23,344 nucleotides of DNA, taken from a virus. The position numbers were made by a program, and so were the translations under genes. Shown one piece after another: positions 1 to 7,900 of the stretch (position 1 is the stretch's first letter; each line of letters begins with the position of its first letter). Location of the stretch: the IMG/VR virus record IMGVR_UViG_3300010155_000099, positions 1 through 23,344 of that record. One strand, 5' to 3'. The notes beneath the pieces were generated by a model. That model was not told the origin of the DNA. It ran no database searches and saw nothing but the letters and a program-made list of their open reading frames with translations.

Positions 1-26
1 AACTTCCCCTCTTTCATACAAATCCA

Positions 27-785
27 CTACCCTAACAAATCAGCAAAAGCTTTATCAACGGAATTCCCTTGATCTTTATTTTCGCTAGCATTGTACTTGG
101 TAGTTTCAGACGAAACTTCTTCTGGGTTTGCTTCCCCCAAAAGAAACTCGTCTAGCATCGCTTGGACTTCTGCAAAAGTCTTGCGACTTCCGGCAAAAAG
201 CTCATCAAAGTCCGGGATGCTATCCAGAACTTCGCGACACTTTTCAGGGCCATCGGGACAAAGCGGGGAACTTCGTCGGCGGGGAGTGATGTTCGTCACT
301 GGGAAGGAAGCTCCTGCAGGTTTTCCATAACCAATCGTCAAATCGGTACCTGCTTCAGAATCAGTGATATCACCGTATTCTGGGTTTAGTACCAAATTCA
401 AAAGCTTTTCATATACTTGTTTTCCAAAGCCCCAAACACGTACGCCTTGATCTTCTTCGCCACGTACAACGACTGGAGCGAAAAAACGTTGTCGGGCTGA
501 CAACTTTTTAGCCATTCGTCGACTTTCTTCGGTACCTTCTTGCCAAAGATTTCGAACAAAAGAATCTAGGGGGCAATCTTCGCCAAAATTTCTTTTTGGG
601 CTAAGAAACCCAGGATTGTCGCCTACATTATAATGGAACCAGTAATCCTTGAAAGGATCTCCATCTGCTGTCGGAACAATCCGAATAGTTTGTTCGCCGT
701 CTTGAGGGCGCCAAAAGCCGCTAGCGCCGCCCTTATTTTTAAGCGTGCCAAGACGTTCACGCATTTTTTTCATATCAATTGACAT
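27..785 (-). CDS. 32: gp32-like single-stranded DNA binding protein
   Basis: A 252-aa protein resembling the T4 gp32 family, which coats single-stranded DNA during replication, recombination and repair. Residues 24-45 (FWRPQDGEQTIRIVPTADGD) and the block at 98-160, with RQRFFAPVVVRGEE and LVLNPEYGDITD, are the core OB-fold features I recognise. The C-terminal third (about 205-252) is rich in acidic residues and ends DKAFADLLG, like the acidic tail gp32 uses to recruit partner proteins. T4 gp32 binds zinc through one His and three Cys. Here H51 and C71 remain, but the equivalent positions 62 and 74 are Ser and Asp, so the site looks broken. The start ATG lies 12 nt after GGAG; Met5 is an alternative. 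The gene has its own sigma70-like promoter and a leader hairpin. Its base composition looks less AT-rich than the two genes upstream, as expected of a highly expressed gene. Family assignment is confident; zinc loss is inference. Confidence 0.9.
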   Translation of the reverse strand: MSIDMKKMRERLGTLKNKGGASGFWRPQDGEQTIRIVPTADGDPFKDYWFHYNVGDNPGFLSPKRNFGEDCPLDSFVRNLWQEGTEESRRMAKKLSARQRFFAPVVVRGEEDQGVRVWGFGKQVYEKLLNLVLNPEYGDITDSEAGTDLTIGYGKPAGASFPVTNITPRRRSSPLCPDGPEKCREVLDSIPDFDELFAGSRKTFAEVQAMLDEFLLGEANPEEVSSETTKYNASENKDQGNSVDKAFADLLG

Positions 786-811
786 AATTATTATTTTCTC
801 CTTGTTAAAGT

Positions 812-835
812 CAACATGATAACTCTCTCATGTTG
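812..835 (-). repeat. Perfect 8-bp inverted repeat in the gp32-like gene leader
   Basis: On the minus strand CAACATGA (835-828) is followed after 8 nt by TCATGTTG (819-812), a perfect 8-bp stem. From the promoter just upstream, transcription should start near 837, so the hairpin would form the first structure at the 5' end of the mRNA. It lies 26 nt before the start codon and leaves the AAGGAG ribosome site single-stranded. T4 gp32 represses its own translation through a folded leader next to an unstructured AU-rich ribosome site, and this may be a functional analogue. It could equally be a 5' stabilising stem-loop or a DNA operator. The stem also contains an ATG that opens a six-codon frame ending in TGA right after the hairpin, with no ribosome site of its own. 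Confidence 0.6.
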
Positions 836-843
836 CTGTCTAT

Positions 844-872
844 ATAATACTTCATTTTTTTAAATGTGTCAA
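844..872 (-). promoter_or_regulatory. Sigma70-like promoter for the gp32-like gene
   Basis: On the minus strand a perfect -35 TTGACA (872-867) is followed by a 17-nt spacer and a -10 TATTAT (849-844), five of six matches to TATAAT. This is the best sigma70 promoter I found in the window. The -35 box contains the TGA stop codon of the upstream tubulin-like gene, so promoter and gene end overlap. The predicted start is near 837, giving a leader of about 50 nt with the inverted repeat at 812-835. It would let the gp32-like gene be transcribed by unmodified host RNA polymerase, independently of the polymerase operon upstream. Confidence 0.7.
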
Positions 873-1717
873 GCATTTTTTTCATTTTTTTGAATGAGGG
901 TGCTATTTGATACACAATATACATATAATGTTTCATAATTTGTAGAATATACCGCATAACTGTTTCTCATTTTATCATGTTCAAGACCATTTTTAACTTG
1001 TTTTTTAATTTTTTTAACAAGTGTCCCATCAGAACTTAAAATTTTCTCTGGGATAGCATAATAATACCTTTTCTCTCTTGGCATGTCAAGGTCAAAAAAC
1101 ATATTTTCTTCTCCTGTTTCAAAATCTACTAAGCCAAAAGTTGATATTCGTGCTGTAAGCGTGGGCTCGAATAAGGTACTCATTGCTGATTCTGAGTTCT
1201 CAAAAACATTTATCATGTGAATTGTAGAACAAATTGTTTTATTTATTTGATTATAATATTCTCGTACTGGCGTCTCCCCAACTATCTCGGACACTTTTGT
1301 ATTGTCAACAATATAAAGCCTTTCAAGTAGTCCAGATCGAGCATATTCTTGAAAAACATTAAATACTAGATTTTCTTGAAAAGTTTTTTCTTTTGACAAG
1401 TTATTATTATCTGGTTTGATATAAAGTACGCTCACTTCACAGGTATTTTGTATTTGTTCCAGAAGACGTAAAGAGGCTCCAGAAATAAACCCACAACTTG
1501 TTATAAACAAAGTTGGGCCGGACATCCCCTTCAAAAGAGTTTGTTTTAAATTTGGAAACTTACTTTCGTACGCTTCTGGGCTTGCTTGATACTCCAAGGC
1601 GTACTCGTTCTCGAAATTTTTAAGCCCTACATCTATTTTACAGACTTTATATTGCGGATACTGTTTAAAGTATTCTGCGATGTTACAGCCTGCTTGTCCT
1701 AAACCAATTATATTCAT
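869..1717 (-). CDS. Divergent FtsZ/tubulin-like protein
   Basis: A 282-aa protein whose layout follows the tubulin/FtsZ GTPase fold. Residues 1-17 (MNIIGLGQAGCNIAEYF) match the first strand and glycine loop of FtsZ. Residues 68-90 (GPTLFITSCGFISGASLRLL) sit where FtsZ carries GGGTGTGAAP. Residues 93-101 and 109-146, ending in LERLYIVDNTKVSEI, match the following strand-helix-strand segment. The diagnostic G-box is not conserved (SCGFISGAS), and no clear NxDFAD-type T7 loop follows, so GTP hydrolysis by the usual mechanism is doubtful. It is shorter than typical FtsZ. The ATG follows the polymerase stop codon after one nucleotide, suggesting translational coupling. Its location in a replication cluster suggests DNA or replisome positioning or partition, but that is inference. 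It could also be an unrelated Rossmann-like protein; the fold call rests on motif order only. Confidence 0.55.
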   Translation of the reverse strand: MNIIGLGQAGCNIAEYFKQYPQYKVCKIDVGLKNFENEYALEYQASPEAYESKFPNLKQTLLKGMSGPTLFITSCGFISGASLRLLEQIQNTCEVSVLYIKPDNNNLSKEKTFQENLVFNVFQEYARSGLLERLYIVDNTKVSEIVGETPVREYYNQINKTICSTIHMINVFENSESAMSTLFEPTLTARISTFGLVDFETGEENMFFDLDMPREKRYYYAIPEKILSSDGTLVKKIKKQVKNGLEHDKMRNSYAVYSTNYETLYVYCVSNSTLIQKNEKNA

Positions 1718-1718
1718 T

Positions 1719-2909
1719 TTAGATACTTAATTTTTTCATTTCCCCGTAATTTTTACCCACTGATACGTTTACTACAAAATTTCCTAAATCAGTATCAGAA
1801 AATATCTTTTTTAATTTTGTTAAAATTTCCTTGTCTTCTTCAGAATAATCTATTATGAGAGAATCGTGCATACAAAAAGCAATCCTAGATTTTCTGTCTT
1901 CCAATATTCCCCAAACTTTAATCATTTGCTTAAAAAGCAGATCTGCTGCAGTTGACTGTATCAAATAATTTAATGCGTGATATTCATCAGTTTCAATTGT
2001 TCTGTCATAAATTGTTTGTATGTTGTGTCCATCCCAACAATCTTGTAACAATGATCCCCTATCATAAGCTTTAGTTGAAAGATAATCATTTGATTCTGGA
2101 TTATAAAGCCATGCAAATATTCTTTTTTTGGCTTTTTCTCGTGTAACTAATCCTTGATAAACATTCTTAACATTCCACGCGTGGAGATCTTCTTGTGGCT
2201 GTACTTTTTTCAGGAGGCCAAGCATAACACGCAACTCTGCAGCATTAAAATCAAATTCTATAAACCAATCATTGTTTGGCTTTAATATTCTTCTATAGTC
2301 CTTATCCATGGTTAAAATAGGAAAAGTGCTTGGCCGGGTAGAAAGTCTTCCTGTTTTTGTTTTAAAAGGGTCGTAGCTAATGTATGGTAGATTATTTTTG
2401 TTGTTTGATATAAATTTTCTAACTTTAAATTCGTGCCGGCGATTATTTAATGCCGAATAGTTGACATTAAGTTTTGTATTTTTAATTTCTGTTAGAACTT
2501 TTATGAGTTGCAGCATGAAGTCATGATTTTTGGGTTTTTCGTGACTTGAAAAAACAAAATCACATATTTTGTTTTTAATTTGAGCCAAGTCTTCTAAAAA
2601 AGATTTTGGTGTCATGTCATAAAAACAATGCTTGTTTAAATCTAGCTGTGCTTCTTCGCATGCTTTATAAAAGGCGATCAATTTATTTTTAACCTTTTCC
2701 CAGTCTTTTTGAAGATATTCTGGACATATTGCATCTAATGTTTTTCCTTTACAATAAATTTGTGCATATTCAATATTGTCTTTATTCTTTAATGATTCTG
2801 AATATGCCCAGGTCTTTGTCATTTTTTTAGGAAAGGTTTTAAGGTACAGCTTGTTTTTTGTGTACGTTGCGTTGCAGTTTTTTTTGTCGTCGAATGTTTG
2901 AAACAACAT
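1719..2909 (-). CDS. Compact family A (PolA-type) DNA polymerase
   Basis: A 396-aa replicative DNA polymerase reduced to the polymerase domain. Motifs appear in the family A order: TGRLS at 186-190; motif A FDFNAAELR at 219-227 with catalytic D220 and steric-gate E225; the D-x-H segment at 241-243; motif B (O-helix) R257-x3-K261-x3-F265-x3-Y269; QSTAAD at 318-323; motif C CMHDS at 346-350 with D349. The Glu that normally follows the motif C Asp is Ser350, and the Gly after the O-helix Tyr is Asn270. Only about 185 residues precede TGRLS, too few for a 3'-5' exonuclease plus thumb, and I see no exonuclease motifs, so proofreading must come from elsewhere or be absent. No ribosome site precedes the ATG; a sigma70-like promoter lies so close that the mRNA may be nearly leaderless. 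Met30 is a possible alternative start. Confidence 0.88.
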   Translation of the reverse strand: MLFQTFDDKKNCNATYTKNKLYLKTFPKKMTKTWAYSESLKNKDNIEYAQIYCKGKTLDAICPEYLQKDWEKVKNKLIAFYKACEEAQLDLNKHCFYDMTPKSFLEDLAQIKNKICDFVFSSHEKPKNHDFMLQLIKVLTEIKNTKLNVNYSALNNRRHEFKVRKFISNNKNNLPYISYDPFKTKTGRLSTRPSTFPILTMDKDYRRILKPNNDWFIEFDFNAAELRVMLGLLKKVQPQEDLHAWNVKNVYQGLVTREKAKKRIFAWLYNPESNDYLSTKAYDRGSLLQDCWDGHNIQTIYDRTIETDEYHALNYLIQSTAADLLFKQMIKVWGILEDRKSRIAFCMHDSLIIDYSEEDKEILTKLKKIFSDTDLGNFVVNVSVGKNYGEMKKLSI

Positions 2910-2916
2910 AATTCAT

Positions 2917-2944
2917 ACTATATCACATTTGGTAAAAATATCAA
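2917..2944 (-). promoter_or_regulatory. Sigma70-like extended -10 promoter for the polymerase gene
   Basis: On the minus strand TTGATA (2944-2939) and TATAGT (2922-2917) are separated by 16 nt, each five of six matches to the sigma70 consensus. TG one base before the -10 box makes it an extended -10 promoter. It occupies most of the 53-nt gap between the 631-aa gene and the polymerase gene. The -10 box ends only 7 nt before the ATG at 2909, so transcription would begin at or next to the start codon. Confidence 0.5.
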
Positions 2945-2962
2945 ACAATTTTTTAATATTTT

Positions 2963-4858
2963 TTAAGAGGGGATCATTCCATTTTGAGAAGCGTTTAACA
3001 CTAGTTCGCCAATTGCTTGTTCTTTATCTTCTTTTCTATATATTTGTTTTAAGCCTTTCATCTTCTTTCTAATGATTTTGTTAATGTAAGCCAGCGCAAA
3101 AGGTAAATCAGAATTGATTGAATGTGTGTGGTCTAATGGACCGGCTACGACTCCCAGAGATGTTCCTGTTCTCCCAACTGGCTGTATAGCCCAATTGATT
3201 ATTTTGTGATCGTGCCACTGCGACTGTGGTCCGACACTGGACATTGCCACTGTGCCATTCCCATATTTATCAACAAAATATTTATGTGTATGGTCGTGAT
3301 TTTTCGTTGTGGTGCCCTTTAATTTAGATTTCCCTGTGTTATCGATAAAATTTAAAGTTGCCAACTCCATTATCTTTTTTAGATGTTTATTATATTCAAA
3401 TAGTTTTAATTTTATATTACTTTCCGCCAATTTGATATCAAAATACATTTTAATCCAAAAGAATTCATTATATAATTTATCATATTCTTGTTCAGATAAC
3501 AACTTTAACTTTATTTCTTTAGTAGTAAACTTTGGTGCTATTCCTGGTTTATTAGAACATAAAATTCTTTTTTTAGTGATCGGGTTTTGTACATAATAGC
3601 TTAGGTACCAAGTATATACAGTTTTTTTAATTTCTTCTATTTCGTCTAAGTATGGAATATCATAGTAAATTTCAAAAAATTTATCAAATTTAAGTACTCT
3701 TGACCGACATACTTTAAAGGTTTCTCCTGTGCATATTGCTGCTCCATTAATATCCCATTCTGGGCTTTTAGCATTATAAAGTTCTTTTGTCTCCGTCAGG
3801 CCGGCCGCGAATGTTTCGTTTGCCACGTCAACTAAAACATCATTAAGTTCTTTTTCCAGTTGTTCTTGGCGTTCGGCGATCTCTGAAGGGCTAGCCGTGG
3901 CTTTTTCTAGGTTAGCTCCTTCATAAGTGCCGTCTACAATGCCTTCCACTGTTGGCCATTCAGGAAATTCTGATTTTATTGCTATTTCTGTTGCCTCTAC
4001 GATGGCGTTTTGTCTTTTTTGTATTATACTTTCTTCATATGCAATTCGCATATATTCGCGCATTTTAAGTGATTTAACATCTGCGACCAACCTCCACGGC
4101 ACATTTCTATCTATCATAAATCCAAACCTTCGTGCAACAATTCTATAAACATTAAAGTTTGGATCAGTAAGAAACTTGTGTTTCTTTTCATCATTATCAT
4201 AAGTTTCTGTATCAATTTCAACACATAAGCCAGTAGCCAATGGTGACGTGGAGTAGGTACTAATTGTGCCACTTTTTGTAAATGGTATCTCTGAGGCGAC
4301 ACCTTTTAAATATGTGAGAAAAAGATTCGTAAAGTCTGAGATGTTTGATATTTTTTCTTTATGTTTCGGCGTTCCGGAAGAGAGGAATTGAGAAACAAAA
4401 ACAAAGTAGTGCATTTTTTTCTGTAGTGCGCTTATTGCCCCAAGATCCGGGACGCCCTTGCTTGCTACAAAATCTGCAATCGGCCCGCCAGAAGAAAGCC
4501 AACTAGCTCGTACCAAAGATTTAATATTTGCTTTTAAATCCTTAAAAGCTGCGGCAACAAAATCAAACACAAGGACTTGGCCTGCGCCATCGTTAAGATT
4601 TGTCATTCTTTTGTAAGTTAACTCCCCGTCGACATGAGCACTTTTGGGTATTATATAATCTCCATTTAAATTAACTTTTCCATACAAAGGATTTTCATTA
4701 ATGAAATCAAAAGGCTTGTCAATCCAAGGCAATTTCCCATCTGGATATACTTTTTCATAATAATATTTTTTCTCATCGTAAAGCTCATTAGAGCTTCCCA
4801 TTGAGTTATTGCCTTTTGGAATTTTTGCAATTTCAAATAACTCGTCCATTGATGCCAT
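2963..4858 (-). CDS. Putative baseplate or tail-tip protein with HxH metal-binding motifs
   Basis: A 631-aa protein that I cannot assign to a named T4 gene. The distinctive part is the C-terminal region: HDHTH at 521-525, a glycine-rich GNG turn near 533, HDH at 549-551 and DHTH at 576-579, seven histidines in under 60 residues. Clustered HxH motifs coordinate iron or another metal along the axis of trimeric phage spikes and fibre tips (known for P2 gpV and T4 gp37), so a metal-stabilised tip or connector is a reasonable reading. A helical, charged segment lies at about 325-345. The ATG follows an AGAAGGAG ribosome site, and the gene sits 43 nt after the hub candidate as the last structural gene before the replication genes. 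Virion location is inferred from position and motif; the exact role is unknown. Confidence 0.55.
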   Translation of the reverse strand: MASMDELFEIAKIPKGNNSMGSSNELYDEKKYYYEKVYPDGKLPWIDKPFDFINENPLYGKVNLNGDYIIPKSAHVDGELTYKRMTNLNDGAGQVLVFDFVAAAFKDLKANIKSLVRASWLSSGGPIADFVASKGVPDLGAISALQKKMHYFVFVSQFLSSGTPKHKEKISNISDFTNLFLTYLKGVASEIPFTKSGTISTYSTSPLATGLCVEIDTETYDNDEKKHKFLTDPNFNVYRIVARRFGFMIDRNVPWRLVADVKSLKMREYMRIAYEESIIQKRQNAIVEATEIAIKSEFPEWPTVEGIVDGTYEGANLEKATASPSEIAERQEQLEKELNDVLVDVANETFAAGLTETKELYNAKSPEWDINGAAICTGETFKVCRSRVLKFDKFFEIYYDIPYLDEIEEIKKTVYTWYLSYYVQNPITKKRILCSNKPGIAPKFTTKEIKLKLLSEQEYDKLYNEFFWIKMYFDIKLAESNIKLKLFEYNKHLKKIMELATLNFIDNTGKSKLKGTTTKNHDHTHKYFVDKYGNGTVAMSSVGPQSQWHDHKIINWAIQPVGRTGTSLGVVAGPLDHTHSINSDLPFALAYINKIIRKKMKGLKQIYRKEDKEQAIGELVLNASQNGMIPS

Positions 4859-4901
4859 TTAAATAAACTCCTTCTTAGTTTTAGTCTTTTTTCGTTTCAT
4901 G

Positions 4902-7900
4902 TTAAAAGTCCGGCATTGTTGACATCACGGGCAATGTGTCGCGTCCAGAAATAGATGCTCGGAGTGCGAGTTCTGCCTCACCGGCGAGTAAAATATTAAC
5001 ATAACTTGTGTCGACCAATCCTTTATTTTTACCACCATCACAACTTCCAAAAGTTTCCCAAACTGCACTGATGCTTGTTATGTGCGAAGGATCTCCCCCT
5101 GCATTAATTGCATGATCAACTTCGACCACTCTATAAAAACCGCCAATACCAAGATCTTTCCATTGTTCATAATCTGCAGATCCATCTTTTGTTGGGTCTA
5201 CAAAAAATAACATTCCTGGTTTAAATATATTGTTTCCATACATAGAACAGCTAAATCTATAAACATCTCTTAGCGCGACACCTCCTGTTCGAGTTATTTG
5301 GCCCATCGCGCGCGCCTCCCTTAAGTAGGCTATATTTTCTTTGTTAAATGTTGCCCCTCTTACGATGGAGGGAATCTTTCCTAAATGTAAATAATGTATG
5401 CCATTATATATATTATTTTCTTCATTTGCTGGATCTAAATGTATCGGCGAAAAATTATTTACGTAAATGAGCATATAATTATATTGCTGTGAAACTGGCG
5501 TGTCAGGAGAGATTGATGTGATATCTGTTAAGTGAATAAGTCTGCGAAGATGATCATCATCTGTCGTTGTACTATCCCATGCTACCCCTGTTTCGTCTAG
5601 TGTGTACAAAGAAGTGCCGCCGGGTGGATATATCGAGGAGGCTGTGTCCGTGCCCGTCGGTTGGCGCCAATCTGGGAGGAATGGTGGAACATATTTATTT
5701 TGCCATTTTTCACTAAGGGCTCCTCTGCCATCGAACGGCAGACGCACGTCGTTGGGATCATATTTTTTCATTTTAGTTGTGAAAGTCACCGTTCCAATTT
5801 CTTGGTTTCCGCCTAGTGCCCCTTCAACGCATCGAGACCCCAAACTTGGTAAAATTAAATCTTGAATGAGGTCTTTTATAAAATCGCCTAACAAATATCT
5901 TTCTCTTGAACTTGCTATTACTTTTTTTGCAAAAAAGCCCATCAAAGCTTTTAAAGAAATAGGTACCCAAGCTAAATTAAAAAGATATCTGTCACTAATC
6001 GCAGAAGTTCCGTAATGATTTTCAAGCAGTGGACCAAGTAAATATCCCATCCCCCTATCAAATGTGCCATGACCCGAAGAAGCAATTGTAATTGCGACAT
6101 CCAATATATCGCCTAAAGTAGTGAAATAAATTTTAGCACTATTCGAGCTAAGGTCGCTGGGCTTTGATAAAACTTTGCCACCTAGAATATCTTGTTGTTT
6201 TTGACTTAATGACTTAACCTCGTGTCTTTTCTTTGTTTTTTGTATACTCTGCGTCGGATCCGACGTCTGGGATATTGCCTCCCATGCGCCCGCTATCTCT
6301 TTAGCACTTTTATTGCCTTTTGACCCACGGTCGACAGGTCGAACTACCTTAACCGAATCTGGTTGGAAGGCTATGGCCGCGGTTTCATCTTGTTTCCTGG
6401 TCCTCTCCGTGCTGCGAGTCTTGGCTGTTTTTTGTTCTGATGCCATTTTGCCGCTCTTGCTAGAATATCCAAGCTGAGCTTCTGCTTGGTTCACTCCAAC
6501 GGAATATACTCTTTCCAAGTGCCAAAGATGTGAAAAAATATTTTTATATTTTTGCCCAACATTAAAGCGACGCCAAGACCTTAAATACTCTCTAAGTTTG
6601 TCAACCATTTCTTGAAAAACAGCTACTGCATTTCCTGTATCATTTAATGCTGTTTCTAGATTCTTGGGGTCAAATTTAAGGCCCCGCCTAACCTGAACAA
6701 ATTGTTCTGTCATCCTTTTGGATTTGGCTTTGCTTTCGCTTTCTGCTTTATCAAGATGTTTATCTGTAGGGATGATATTCTTCATTTTTCCCATCTTATT
6801 GGGATTCCAAATTAAATATGATAATACCCCAGCATTGTCTTCTAAAAAGCCTCTTAGCTTATTATATGATGCGGCAGCTGCACTTTTATTCTTGCCGTCT
6901 TGACCGAATATTGCCCCTAAAGTAAGTTGTTCACGTTTTACTGCTTCTAAAGTTCTTCGGGCCCGTGCAAGATTATTCTCTGCGTCTACTAACACTCCTT
7001 CTTCCCCGCCTAAATTAAATATATCTAACTCTGGGTCGTTTAAAACACCTTCAATATAAGCCTTATATTCAAAGTCTATTAATAATTCTGGGTCGGCGCC
7101 GCTTGATTTTGCATTATATTTAATTGTATGAGCAGCAAATTGCAATCTCAGCATTATTGTTGAGTTTCTTAAAAACGATTTTAATCTTTCTTGGCTTTCA
7201 TTATATTCCGCTATCCATTTCTTCTTTTTTTTATTATAAGTTTTCTTCGTGATGAATTGGTCGCCTGTCCCATATGCAGCTGTGCCAAACATATCCCAAT
7301 CTATGTCATCTGGATTATAGCGAATTGCCATTTGTATTTCAAAAAATTCAGAATTTGGGGTGCCTCCGAGATCGAAACTCGCATTATTTTCAATAAATTT
7401 ATCTCCGCTTGTATAGCAGCTAATATCAGTTGCTAGTGATGGTGAATCGATAGGAGTATTGGTTGAGTTATTTTTTCGTAAGAATCTATTTGAATACGAA
7501 ATTAAATCTTTATAGCTCCATTCTACAACTTCGCTTTCATCGACAGTTGTTTTTTCATCATCTGGGTATACAGTTTGCTTAAAAAGGTGATTGAACAAAT
7601 TAAAAGAAGAGAAAGATAAAGTAAATCTTACATTCTCCACGGTATTTAGCAGGGCCACGTTTTTTCCAGCAAACTTAAATGACAGATCAGTTAGCATAAC
7701 ATTTCCAAGAACTCCATGATCATAAAAAAGATTTTCTATAGAAGACATTCCTGTCTTAGACGATGGCATGCCTTCTTCAGCTGCTCTAATGTTTTCGCCC
7801 AGAGGCATTAATATTTTGTGTCGGATTCGTTTTTCGTGCGAAGTCTTGTTTGAGGTCTCTCCTACTGATGGATAAATTTTATATAATCTTATTTCTGGCT

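Noticed and set aside
1-17. ATG AAA GAG GGG AAG on the minus strand after the gp32-like stop, possibly the start of the next gene
   Set aside because: Only five codons are visible and no ribosome site is clear, so a gene cannot be supported from this window.
820-835. Six-codon MRELSC frame in the gp32-like leader as a true leader peptide
   Set aside because: It has no Shine-Dalgarno sequence and starts within a stem near the predicted 5' end; recorded only as part of the leader finding.
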